In this document: positions 17,630 to 26,138 of the stretch, one piece after another | Numbering within the stretch: position 1 is the first letter of the stretch | Layout: each line of letters starts with the position of its first letter | Assembly: GCA_039811345.1 (NCBI GenBank) | Contig: JBDHYJ010000012.1 | Location: 1-64,000 of the forward strand | Source: Agriterribacter sp039811345 | Lineage (GTDB): Bacteria; Bacteroidota; Bacteroidia; Chitinophagales; Chitinophagaceae | DNA: 64,000 bases | Direction of reading: 5' to 3' | Translations under genes and position numbers: made by a program | Notes under the pieces: generated by a model | The model's input: the letters and a program-made list of their open reading frames with translations, nothing else | Database searches by the model: none | What the model was told of the DNA's origin: nothing

Positions 17630-18969
17630 TGGGATATAACTCTGCAATGTCAAGGAGGATTGATGGCCTAGTATTCTGGCTATACATCCTGTTATGTTGT
17701 ATTGGCATCATAAGTATTTTTGCTGCTACATATCACGAAGGTGATGATATTGTGCGCAGCTTTCTTTCCCTCAAAACAGATTACAGCAAGCAGGCGATCT
17801 TTTTTTTGATTTCGATATTGGCTGGTGTAGCAGTACTGTTGATGGACAGTAAGTTTTTTACTGCAACAGCTAATTTATGGTATGCCTTTGGTATGTTATT
17901 GCTGATACTAGTATTTCCGTTTCATTCAAATATTAAAGGAACAAAATCTATTATAAAGTTTGGAGGGGCTTTGCAGTTACAACCCATACAATTGTGTATT
18001 CTCTTTGCTAATCTTGCATTATCCAAATACCTTTCCCGAACTGAGACTGATTTCACAAAGAGCCGGTCCCAGATGATAGCCGCAGCTATCGTAATTGTTC
18101 CCGCAATACTTGCGATATTACAAAGTGAGACGGGGCTTGCATTAGTGTACTTTTCATTTTTCCTGGTCATGTTTCGTGAAGGGTTACCTGCGGTAATTTT
18201 AATCATTGGTTTTTCTTTTGCAATACTGGTGGTAGCAACACTGGTGGTGGATCCAAACATACTTGCAATTGTTCTCACCGGCATCGCTGCTTTAGTGATT
18301 TACCTGATGCGAAAACAAATCAAAAGGCATAAATCCATTCTTGCCGGGATAATTGGTATTTGGGTTATCTGTGTAGGTATTCAGCGTTTTGCTGTTCCGT
18401 TTATTTTTGATCATGTATTGCAGCCCTACCAGGTAAAACGTATATATGATACTATCGGCAAAGATTATGTGCCAAAAGATGCGGCAGCTGCTGAAGATAT
18501 AGCTAAAAACAGTGCATCAAAAAAAGATGATGGAGATTATAATGTAAAACAAAGTAAAATTGCTATTGGCAGTGGGGGGTTATTTGGAAAAGGTTTGCTT
18601 AAAGGTACTCAAACTCGGTATTCCTTTGTACCTGAGCAGCGCACCGACTTTATTTTTTGTACTATTGGAGAAGGATTTGGTTTTGCCGGCAGTATGGTTT
18701 TTCTGGGAATTTATGTCATTTTACTTTTCAGGATAGTTACTATTGCGGAACGACAGCGAAGTACTTTCAGTCGCTGTTATGCATACGGAGTCGCTTCTGT
18801 GCTTTTCTTTCATATTGCTATTAACCTCTGTATGACAATCGGTCTTGCCCCTGTTATTGGAATACCACTGCCATTTGTAAGTTATGGAGGATTGTCGCTC
18901 GTTACTTTCAGCATTATGATTTTTATATTATTACGCCTGGATAAAGACAGGCAGATGGTACTAAGGTAA
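17629..18969 (+). CDS. rodA: Peptidoglycan glycosyltransferase RodA
   Basis: A 446-residue SEDS-family polymerase that builds glycan strands from lipid II for elongation. There are about ten hydrophobic helices and the SEDS signature near the C terminus (GLAPVIGIPLPFVSYGGLSLVTF). KGTQTRYSFVPEQRTDFIFCTIGEGFGF is the conserved extracellular loop. A charged stretch of about 45 residues before it (KDYVPKDAAAAEDIAKN onward) enlarges that loop compared with E. coli. An alternative start six codons later (second Met) is possible, but the ATG overlapping the mrdA stop fits coupling. It is the last gene of the operon. Confidence 0.95.
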   Translation: MGYNSAMSRRIDGLVFWLYILLCCIGIISIFAATYHEGDDIVRSFLSLKTDYSKQAIFFLISILAGVAVLLMDSKFFTATANLWYAFGMLLLILVFPFHSNIKGTKSIIKFGGALQLQPIQLCILFANLALSKYLSRTETDFTKSRSQMIAAAIVIVPAILAILQSETGLALVYFSFFLVMFREGLPAVILIIGFSFAILVVATLVVDPNILAIVLTGIAALVIYLMRKQIKRHKSILAGIIGIWVICVGIQRFAVPFIFDHVLQPYQVKRIYDTIGKDYVPKDAAAAEDIAKNSASKKDDGDYNVKQSKIAIGSGGLFGKGLLKGTQTRYSFVPEQRTDFIFCTIGEGFGFAGSMVFLGIYVILLFRIVTIAERQRSTFSRCYAYGVASVLFFHIAINLCMTIGLAPVIGIPLPFVSYGGLSLVTFSIMIFILLRLDKDRQMVLR

Positions 18970-18999
18970 TTTGAGATTTGAAATATTTGATTTGAGATT
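18970..18999. repeat. Degenerate TTTGAGATT repeats
   Basis: TTTGAGATT occurs at 18970-18978 and again at 18991-18999, with related ATTTGAAATATTTG between. The 11-mer TGAGATTTGAA here (18972-18982) recurs at 49923-49933 in another spacer. Confidence 0.5.
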
Positions 19000-19036
19000 A
19001 TAATTACGGACGGGCATCAGTCAATATCTTTAGGAC

Positions 19037-19780
19037 ATGAAAATTATTCCACTTAGTGAAGGCACATTCACTATTGATCATTCAAAACAATTTATTCCAT
19101 TTAATCTGAATGCTGATGATCTCCAGCAAAGAAGCAGAGGAAGTTTGCTGGTAGAGATTCAACCTTTTGTAGTAATTACATCAAAAGATATTCTACTTCT
19201 GGATACAGGATTGGGATTCGTAAATCAGGATGGCACATTGCAGATTCATCAAAATCTCATTGATAATGGTATTAATCCATCTGACATTACCAAAGTCTTA
19301 ATGAGCCACTTACATAAAGACCATGCCGGGGGCATTAGTATGAAAGATAAAATTCTTAACCGCTATTTTCTGAGCTTTCCTGCTGCTACCTATTTTGTAC
19401 AAAGGAAGGAATTTGATTTTGCTATTGAAAAAGGATTGCCCTCTTATATACCCGAAGAATTTGAAATATTAGATGAGTCGGAAAATGTTGTTTGGCTTGA
19501 TGGTAATGGGGTAATTGAGAATTACATCACTTATGAATTAACCGCAGCACATTCTCCATATCATCAGGTATATACCATTCGCGATCAAAATGAAATCGTT
19601 TTTTTTGGAGCAGATGATGCGCCTCAGTTAGGTCAAATGAAAAATAAGTTTATTGCCAAATATGATTTTGATGGTAAGAAATGTATGGAGCTGCGGCAGG
19701 AATGGCGGGAAAAAGGACAGGAAGATCATCGGACCTTCCTGTTTTATCATGATGTAAAAAATCCAGTCTGGAAATTTTAG
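19037..19780 (+). CDS. Metallo-beta-lactamase-fold hydrolase
   Basis: A 247-residue cytoplasmic MBL-fold protein. The metal motif SHLHKDHAGG has H91, H93, D95 and H96. LLLDTGLG lies before it. A later histidine in TAAHSPYHQ, the aspartates in FFGADDAP, and the final FYHDV histidine supply the remaining ligands. The fold covers lactonases, glyoxalase II, RNases and others, and nothing here points to one substrate; the layout is closest to the lactonase or N-acyl hydrolase type. No signal peptide. The last four bases overlap the convergent peptidase gene. Confidence 0.82.
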   Translation: MKIIPLSEGTFTIDHSKQFIPFNLNADDLQQRSRGSLLVEIQPFVVITSKDILLLDTGLGFVNQDGTLQIHQNLIDNGINPSDITKVLMSHLHKDHAGGISMKDKILNRYFLSFPAATYFVQRKEFDFAIEKGLPSYIPEEFEILDESENVVWLDGNGVIENYITYELTAAHSPYHQVYTIRDQNEIVFFGADDAPQLGQMKNKFIAKYDFDGKKCMELRQEWREKGQEDHRTFLFYHDVKNPVWKF

Positions 19781-20460
19781 TTTCTTCGGTTGCCTGCATA
19801 AATCAGTATATACTGTGCCAGTGTAACTATTGAAGCCACTGCTGCTACTACGTATGTCATAGCTGCCCATTTCAAAGCATCTTTAGCCATTGGATACTCC
19901 TGCACATTGGTAACATTAGTATGTTGCAACCAGGCTAATGCCCTGTTGCTGGCATCAAACTCTACAGGGAGAGTAATTACTGAGAATAAGGTAGTAAGAG
20001 CAAAAAGTATAATACCTATTAATAAAAGCGAGGGAAAAACTTTTATAAGTAAAATTCCACCAATAAGTACCCATTGCACTAACATAGAACTGTATTGTAC
20101 AACCGGTACGAGTCTGCTCCTTAGCATAAGCCATGGATAGGATTTGGAATGTTGAACAGCGTGACCACATTCATGAGCGGCTACTGCTGCTGAGGCTACA
20201 GAAATACCATTATAGACGTCCGGGCTAAGGTTTACAGTCTTATTAAGAGGATTATAATGATCAGTTAGAAATCCGTTTGACATATTCACTGAAACATCAT
20301 ATATTCCATTTTCTTTTAACATCTTTTCGGCTACTTGTCTGCCGGTTAAACCGCTTGCTAACCCCTCCCTGCTGTATTTTGCAAACTTCCCTTTCAATTG
20401 CATACTCACCAGCATACTTATACCCACAAAAATTAATGATACAATCCAAATTGAACCCAT
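19777..20460 (-). CDS. Membrane zinc metallopeptidase, YugP family
   Basis: A 227-residue membrane peptidase of the neutral zinc metallopeptidase family (YugP, DUF2265 type). An N-terminal helix (5-20) is followed by a soluble segment. The HExxH motif is H96-E-C-G-H100 in AHECGHAVQH, with E167 in LPVEFDASNRAL as the likely third zinc ligand. Two further hydrophobic segments (about 120-165) and a C-terminal helix (200-222) hold it in the membrane. The physiological substrate is unknown. The gene overlaps the stop of the convergent MBL-fold gene. Confidence 0.87.
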   Translation of the reverse strand: MGSIWIVSLIFVGISMLVSMQLKGKFAKYSREGLASGLTGRQVAEKMLKENGIYDVSVNMSNGFLTDHYNPLNKTVNLSPDVYNGISVASAAVAAHECGHAVQHSKSYPWLMLRSRLVPVVQYSSMLVQWVLIGGILLIKVFPSLLLIGIILFALTTLFSVITLPVEFDASNRALAWLQHTNVTNVQEYPMAKDALKWAAMTYVVAAVASIVTLAQYILIYAGNRRN

Positions 20461-20959
20461 AGTAGTAAATATTTATGTATGCTATATCAAATCTCCGACC
20501 ATTTATGCTGTAAAAGCGTAAAAATACCAACTTAAAAAGATTGTTGGTCGTTTTGTCAGCGACTCTGCTTTATCAAAAATATAACTGACAAATTGGCTTT
20601 GAAAATCAAAAACAATAATGAGTTTTATTTTTGTAAAGTATTGATTATTAAATAATTGAGATATGATTCCTTATTATATTGCACTCATAAAAGTTATTCA
20701 CAGAGGGCAAAATTAATTTTGTTATGTTTGAGCAATTTGTAATTTAGTGCAAGAATTTAATGGGTTAGTAAGTACTAAAGGGTCAGCGAAAGTTGACCCT
20801 TTAACTTTTAAGTCTGTCTTTGCTTTTATTAATTTTCATCTCATCGGAATCAGCTTAAGAGATCATTTGTGCTGTTAAGTTGTTAACTCATTTTTGAACA
20901 GTAAGAGTTTGCAATGTTTATCATTCATCTTGCAATCATTTACTCCCTATCTTTAATGC
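20461..20959. other. 499-base spacer between the zinc peptidase and radA
   Basis: No open frame of note and no tRNA-like sequence. It contains a TAnnTTTG box at 20723-20730 and a 9-base-pair hairpin at 20777-20802, listed separately as a candidate small RNA. TTGCAAT occurs twice (near 20910 and 20932) before radA. Confidence 0.5.
20723..20810 (+). ncRNA. Candidate small RNA or leader ending in a hairpin
   Basis: TATGTTTG (20723-20730) fits the -7 consensus. About 47 bases on, AAAGGGTCA (20777-20785) pairs perfectly with TGACCCTTT (20794-20802) around the loop GCGAAAGT, followed by AACTTTTA. No coding frame lies between, and radA starts 150 bases later. This fits a short transcript of about 70 bases. 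A clear -33 element is missing and the T run is interrupted, so confidence is low. Confidence 0.3.
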
Positions 20960-22330
20960 ATGAGTAAAATCAAGTCGGCTTTTTTTTGTGGCAATTGCGG
21001 ATATGAATCTCCAAAGTGGACAGGACGATGTCCATCCTGTGGTGAATGGAATACATTTGTTGAAGAAGTAATTGAAAAGCAAACGAAGAATACTAACAAC
21101 TGGAAAAATTATAAAGACAATGGAACAACTGTAAAGACAATTCCAATTCATGAGGTAAAGGCGGGTGAAGAAAAGAGGATCATCACTAAGGATGCAGAGT
21201 TGAACAGAGTGCTGGGTAATGGCATTGTACCGGGAAGTATTGTTTTGATTGCAGGTGAACCAGGAATTGGAAAATCAACATTGTTTTTGCAGAATGGATT
21301 GCTGTTACAGCAAATAGTAACATTGTATATAAGTGGTGAAGAAAGTGAACAGCAAATTAAAATGAGGGCTGACCGGTTAAATATAAGTAATGAAAACTTT
21401 TATTTACTTACGGAAACATCAACACAAGTAATTTTTCAGGAAATAAAGAAACTGCAACCCGGACTGGTTATCATTGATTCCATTCAAACCCTGCATTCAC
21501 CTTATATTGAGTCGTCGGCAGGCAGCGTTTCCCAAATCAGAGAAACGGCTTCAGAGTTTCAGCGATTTGCTAAGGAAACAAATACTCCGGTTTTTTTAAT
21601 AGGCCATATCACAAAAGAAGGCGCTATTGCAGGGCCGAAAATTCTTGAACACATGGTAGACACTGTTCTTCAGTTTGAAGGAGATCAGCATTACGCCTAC
21701 CGAATTTTAAGAACCGTGAAGAACCGATTTGGTTCTACTTCTGAAATGGGTATTTATGAAATGACAGGAGCCGGTATGCGACCTGTATCCAATCCTTCTG
21801 AAATTCTTATTACTCAAAAAGAAGAACAGTTGAGTGGAATAAGTATTGCGGCTACCCTTGAGGGACAACGCCCGTTGCTGATAGAAGTGCAGGCGCTCGT
21901 TACCCAATCAGTATATGGAACACCGCAAAGAACCAGTAGCGGCTTTGATCTTCGAAGGCTTCAGTTATTACTGGCAGTACTTGAAAAAAGAGGCGGCTTC
22001 CATTTTGGAATGAAAGATGTATTTGTAAATATTGCCGGTGGAATAAAGACGGAAGATCCATCTACAGATCTTGCAATGGTAAGCGCATTACTAAGTTCCT
22101 ATGAAGATATTCCTTTGGCTCAGCATATTGCTTTTGCAGGAGAGGTTGGATTGAGTGGTGAAATAAGAGCAGTCAATCGTGTGGAGCAGCGTATTGCAGA
22201 GGCTGAAAAACTTGGTTTTGAAAAAATTATTATCAGTAAGTATAATCAAAAGGGACTGGGCAAGCAGCATTATAATATAGAATTGATAACCATGAGCCGG
22301 GTGGATGAGCTTTATAAATACCTTTTTTAA
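20960..22330 (+). CDS. radA: DNA repair protein RadA
   Basis: A 456-residue RecA-like ATPase that drives branch migration in recombination repair. The N-terminal zinc finger has C10, C13, C24 and C27. Walker A is GEPGIGKS (99-106). Walker B is LVIIDSIQTL. The RadA signature KNRFGS follows near residue 253. The C-terminal Lon-like domain carries GGIKTEDPSTDLAMVSALLSS and GEVGLSGEIRAV. Intact and of usual length. Its end overlaps the start of comF by 26 bases, indicating coupled expression. Confidence 0.96.
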   Translation: MSKIKSAFFCGNCGYESPKWTGRCPSCGEWNTFVEEVIEKQTKNTNNWKNYKDNGTTVKTIPIHEVKAGEEKRIITKDAELNRVLGNGIVPGSIVLIAGEPGIGKSTLFLQNGLLLQQIVTLYISGEESEQQIKMRADRLNISNENFYLLTETSTQVIFQEIKKLQPGLVIIDSIQTLHSPYIESSAGSVSQIRETASEFQRFAKETNTPVFLIGHITKEGAIAGPKILEHMVDTVLQFEGDQHYAYRILRTVKNRFGSTSEMGIYEMTGAGMRPVSNPSEILITQKEEQLSGISIAATLEGQRPLLIEVQALVTQSVYGTPQRTSSGFDLRRLQLLLAVLEKRGGFHFGMKDVFVNIAGGIKTEDPSTDLAMVSALLSSYEDIPLAQHIAFAGEVGLSGEIRAVNRVEQRIAEAEKLGFEKIIISKYNQKGLGKQHYNIELITMSRVDELYKYLF

Positions 22331-23039
22331 AACAAAACCTTTGCTAACATCAATTTTTCGTAGTATTTCGCACATACTGTTTCCGCATTTGTGCAATGGC
22401 TGCGGCAGTGATCTGATAAATGGAGAACATCTGTTATGTATACGCTGTGCAGAACAATTGTATGAAACCGGTTTTGCTGTGGCTGAGCATAATCCTGTTG
22501 AGAAAATAATGTGGGGAAGATTGAAATGTGAATCGGCAATGAGCCAGTTTTATTTTTCCAAAGGTTCTTTATTCCAGCATCTCGTTCACCAGGTCAAATA
22601 CAAATCCAATAGGGAATTAGGTATCTATCTTGGAAAAATGATGGGATATGCTTTAATCAATTCACCGAGATTTTTAACAGTTGATGCCTTAGTGCCCCTA
22701 CCCTTATTCCCTGATAAAGAAAAGAGGAGAGGTTATAACCAGGCTGCAATAATATGTGAAGGTATATCTGGTATAATGAAGTTACCTGTCTTGTACAATG
22801 TTGTAGACCGGATACGTTATACAGATACTCAAACACATAAAACGAGAATGGAACGCTGGCAAAACGTGGAAGGTGTATTTGTTGCACATCATAATGCAAT
22901 TACGACGGAGAAACATATTTTGCTGGTGGATGATATAATCACTACCGGTGCAACAATTGAAGCTTGCGGCAATGCGATGCTGGAAGATATCCCGGATTTA
23001 AAATTGAGTTTTGCAACACTTGGATATGCCAATGCCTAA
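22305..23039 (+). CDS. ComF family phosphoribosyltransferase-like protein
   Basis: A 244-residue ComF-type protein. An N-terminal zinc ribbon is formed by C30, C33, C45 and C48 (HLCNGCGS, LCIRC). A type I phosphoribosyltransferase domain ends with the PRPP loop ILLVDDIITTGATIEACG. VPLPLFPDKEKRRGYNQA is the conserved ComF segment. In competent bacteria ComF helps move transforming DNA inward and binds single strands; in non-competent ones the role is open. Overlap with radA suggests a joint role in recombination, which is inference. Confidence 0.9.
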   Translation: MSFINTFFKTKPLLTSIFRSISHILFPHLCNGCGSDLINGEHLLCIRCAEQLYETGFAVAEHNPVEKIMWGRLKCESAMSQFYFSKGSLFQHLVHQVKYKSNRELGIYLGKMMGYALINSPRFLTVDALVPLPLFPDKEKRRGYNQAAIICEGISGIMKLPVLYNVVDRIRYTDTQTHKTRMERWQNVEGVFVAHHNAITTEKHILLVDDIITTGATIEACGNAMLEDIPDLKLSFATLGYANA

Positions 23040-23066
23040 AGCAGAAACAGTTATTTACAGTGTAAA

Positions 23067-24455
23067 ATGAAGCGACTAAAATCATATATCATAGCCTCCC
23101 TTGCAGCTATTGCTTTTTTATCATGCAAAAAAGATTCGTTTATCAATGATAAAGATGCTCCGTTAGCTATTGCTGTGGATACGCTTTCGTTTGATACGGT
23201 GTTTACTTCAGTCGGATCAATTACACAAAACTTTACCATAGTTAATCCAAACAATGGGAAAATGAAGCTGAATAGGATTAAACTGATGGGAGGCAGTGAT
23301 TCACCATATAAGATTAATGTGGATGGTATCGCTTCAACTGAGGTACATGACATAGAGATCAATTCCGAAGATAGTATATACATATTTGTGTCTGTTACTA
23401 TTGATCCTTCTTCTGCTAATAATCCTTTTATTGTAAGCGACAGTATTTTAGTAGACTATAATGGCAACGAGCGCTATGTGCAACTTGAAGCTTATGGACA
23501 AAACGCACATTTTCTAAAAAATAATATTATAAATACAGACGCCACCTGGTCGAATGATCTTCCGTATGTTATACTGGGGGGCTTGCTTGTAAAAGAAGAT
23601 GTGAAACTAACGGTGCAGAAAGGTTGTCGTATATACATGCATGCCAATGCACCACTTATTGTTGATGGCAGCCTGGTGGTGGATGGTACCAAAACAGACA
23701 GTGTTACTTTCCAGGGTGACAGACTTGACGAGCCATACCGGGATTTGCCTGCATCCTGGCCGGGTATTTATTTTAGTGAAAAGAGCAACAATAATGTTTT
23801 AACCTATGCTGTCATTAAAAATGCATATCAGGGTATTATTTGCATTGAGCCATCACTTAACAATACCCCAAAATTGCAAATGAACGAATGTGTTGTTGAT
23901 AATATATATGATGCCGGAATCGTAGCAGTAGGATCAAGTATAAATGCTGTAAACTGTCTTATTAGTAATTGCGGTGCTAATATTTCAATAATGGCAGGTG
24001 GTTCATACCATTTTACTTTTTGCACAATATCAAGTTATAGTAATCCATATTTAGAACGCAAACAACCGGTAACATATATCAATAACTTTGACGATGCCGG
24101 CAATAATTATACACTAAATGCTATATTTAGAAATTGTATAATTTGGGGAGAGGGTGGAAACATTGAAAACGAAATAGTGGTGGAGAAAAAGGGAAACAGC
24201 ACTTTTGATGTTGTGTTTGATCATAGTCTTTATAAAGCAAAATCAATTGCAGACTTTGTAACCCTGGATCAAAGTATTGCCAATCAGAATCCAGTATTTG
24301 ACAGCATCAGCACAGGCAAACGTTATTTTGATTTTCATGTGGGCAAAAATGTTTCACCAGCTGTAGACGCAGGTATTGCCACTTTAGTGACTACTGACCT
24401 TGATGGCAATTTGAGAGATATGAAACCTGATTTGGGATGCTATGAAAAACAATAG
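23067..24455 (+). CDS. Lipoprotein with right-handed beta-helix
   Basis: A 462-residue surface or periplasmic lipoprotein. Signal peptide with lipobox AFLSC (C20). Residues about 35-140 look like an immunoglobulin-type or choice-of-anchor domain (SFDTVFTSVGSITQNFTIVNPNNGKMKLNRI is typical). From about 165 on, repeated short strands with asparagines (GGLLVKEDVKLTVQKGCRI, AVIKNAYQGIICI, NECVVDNIYDAGIV, ISNCGANISI, NAIFRNCIIWG) fit a right-handed parallel beta-helix as in polysaccharide-binding proteins. It ends with DLDGNLRDMKPDLGCYE, a closing motif seen in such proteins. No catalytic residues are evident. It follows comF by 27 bases. Confidence 0.75.
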   Translation: MKRLKSYIIASLAAIAFLSCKKDSFINDKDAPLAIAVDTLSFDTVFTSVGSITQNFTIVNPNNGKMKLNRIKLMGGSDSPYKINVDGIASTEVHDIEINSEDSIYIFVSVTIDPSSANNPFIVSDSILVDYNGNERYVQLEAYGQNAHFLKNNIINTDATWSNDLPYVILGGLLVKEDVKLTVQKGCRIYMHANAPLIVDGSLVVDGTKTDSVTFQGDRLDEPYRDLPASWPGIYFSEKSNNNVLTYAVIKNAYQGIICIEPSLNNTPKLQMNECVVDNIYDAGIVAVGSSINAVNCLISNCGANISIMAGGSYHFTFCTISSYSNPYLERKQPVTYINNFDDAGNNYTLNAIFRNCIIWGEGGNIENEIVVEKKGNSTFDVVFDHSLYKAKSIADFVTLDQSIANQNPVFDSISTGKRYFDFHVGKNVSPAVDAGIATLVTTDLDGNLRDMKPDLGCYEKQ

Positions 24456-24508
24456 AACAACTTGTTGTTTTTTGTTTCAATTTTGTACTTTACTTTAAAA
24501 CAATAGTT

Positions 24509-25021
24509 ATGTTACGCTTATTATTTTTTTCTGTCGCATTAACATTAATCACTTCTATTTACGATTTCAAGGTAGAAGGGCTCGACGGCGGATCTTTTAA
24601 ACTTGAAAAATATAAGGGCAAAAAAATGCTCATTGTAAATACTGCTTCAAAATGTGGATTCACACCGCAATACAAAGACCTGGAAACACTTTACAAAACC
24701 TATAAGGATAAATTGGTTGTAATTGGTTTTCCGGCTAACAACTTTATGCACCAGGAGCCTGGTACCAATGCTGAAATAAAATCCTTTTGTACACAAAACT
24801 ATGGAGTAACTTTCCCTATGTCTGCTAAGATTTCTGTGAAAGGAGATGATATAGATCCATTGTTTAAATACCTGTGTGATGAGGCGGAGGCCATGGGCAT
24901 CAAAAATCCTATCAAATGGAATTTTACAAAATTTCTTGTAGATGAAAACGGCAAACTGCTTGCAGTATTCCCAAGCAAAGTGAACCCTATGAGCGAGGAA
25001 ATATTAAAATACCTAAACTGA
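24509..25021 (+). CDS. Glutathione peroxidase-family thiol peroxidase
   Basis: A 170-residue GPx-fold peroxidase that reduces hydroperoxides, in bacteria usually with thioredoxin. The peroxidatic cysteine is C49 in NTASKCGFTPQ; no selenocysteine is used. GFPANNF replaces the usual GFPxNQF, so the catalytic glutamine position is asparagine. The WNFTKFLVD motif supplies the tryptophan and asparagine of the active site. The first 17 residues are hydrophobic (LRLLFFSVALTLI), so it is probably exported. A clear terminator follows. Confidence 0.93.
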   Translation: MLRLLFFSVALTLITSIYDFKVEGLDGGSFKLEKYKGKKMLIVNTASKCGFTPQYKDLETLYKTYKDKLVVIGFPANNFMHQEPGTNAEIKSFCTQNYGVTFPMSAKISVKGDDIDPLFKYLCDEAEAMGIKNPIKWNFTKFLVDENGKLLAVFPSKVNPMSEEILKYLN

Positions 25022-25043
25022 TATTGATTTCTTCAATATAATT

Positions 25044-25074
25044 AACCTGCAGTGTATTAACCTGCAGGTTTTTT
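25044..25074 (+). terminator. Intrinsic terminator of the peroxidase gene
   Basis: AACCTGCAG (25044-25052) pairs with CTGCAGGTT (25062-25070) around a 9-base loop, running into six T. It lies 23 bases past the stop. Confidence 0.85.
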
Positions 25075-25161
25075 ATTTTATTTTTTACGCAAACGATTGA
25101 ACATTATTAGAAATATACATTCTCACCATGATTATTTAATTTGGTGCATAAAGAATAAAAT

Positions 25162-26112
25162 ATGTTTGGCATTAATAGAAAAAATAAGAATGGCTTTGAA
25201 ATACTTCAGCTTAATGATAATGTAAATGGTTGTACGATAGAGGTTATCCCTTCCTGTGGCGCAATGCTGCATGCTTTTATTTTAAAAGATCATAAAGGGG
25301 AAATTAATCTCATTGATAGTTACAGCAGCAAAAAAGAATATGACGTATCTAAAGAATCTTCCGGTTTTAAGGGACTCAAGCTATCTCCCTTTCCGTGCCG
25401 GATAAAGAAAGGCACTTATAACTTTAATGGTATCGAGTATACACTTCAGCCTAATCTTGGTGAAGTAGTTTTGCACGGCTTTTTATATAATAAATCTTTT
25501 AACATAGTAGAAGAATATGCAGACGCTGTGTCTGCTAGGGTGGTATTGAACTACAAGTATGCAGGAGAAATACCAGGCTTTCCTTTCCCGTATAACTGCA
25601 CAGTCAGCTATACACTTGAAGCGGGTAATAAACTAACTGTCACTACCGGCATTGAAAATACCGGAGATGCATCATTGCCGATTGCTGACGGATGGCATCC
25701 ATATTTTTCATTTGGTGGAAAAGTAAATGATCTATTACTTGAGTTCAGGTCTGATAAAATGCTGGAGTTTGTGAACCTTCTACCAACCGGCAAGATGATT
25801 CCATTCCAGGATTTTCTGCAATCTTCTTCTATTGGCGATAAGGAGATAGATAATTCTTTTGTTCTGGATTTCACGAAGTCGCAACCTATGTGCATACTTC
25901 GGGACCCTAAAAGCAAAAGACAATTAGAGATATACCCCCTGCGGGGATATCCGTATCTTCAAATTTATATCCCACCGCATCGCAGGAGTATAGCTATAGA
26001 AAATTTAAGTGCTCCACCCAATGCATTCAACAATGGTATGGGATTAATTGTACTTGAATCTGGCGGAACAATCGATTTTTCCACTATGTATAAAGTATCC
26101 TTTTACGAATAG
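25162..26112 (+). CDS. Aldose 1-epimerase family protein
   Basis: A 316-residue galactose-mutarotase-like beta-supersandwich. It interconverts alpha and beta anomers of hexoses or a related sugar. Signatures: LSPFPCRIKKGTYNFNG, LHGFLYNKSF (sugar-binding histidine), IADGWHPYFSFGG (catalytic-region histidine) and a late conserved glutamate in AIENLSAPPNAFNNG. Family length is usual. No sugar operon adjoins, so the real substrate is open. It is convergent with the acyltransferase-like gene, 26 bases apart. Confidence 0.87.
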   Translation: MFGINRKNKNGFEILQLNDNVNGCTIEVIPSCGAMLHAFILKDHKGEINLIDSYSSKKEYDVSKESSGFKGLKLSPFPCRIKKGTYNFNGIEYTLQPNLGEVVLHGFLYNKSFNIVEEYADAVSARVVLNYKYAGEIPGFPFPYNCTVSYTLEAGNKLTVTTGIENTGDASLPIADGWHPYFSFGGKVNDLLLEFRSDKMLEFVNLLPTGKMIPFQDFLQSSSIGDKEIDNSFVLDFTKSQPMCILRDPKSKRQLEIYPLRGYPYLQIYIPPHRRSIAIENLSAPPNAFNNGMGLIVLESGGTIDFSTMYKVSFYE

Positions 26113-26138
26113 TGCAGCAATTATATTAATAGTCCTTT

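Noticed and set aside
19037..19780. Beta-lactamase
   Set aside because: The fold matches but there is no signal peptide and the layout is that of cytoplasmic lactonase-like hydrolases.
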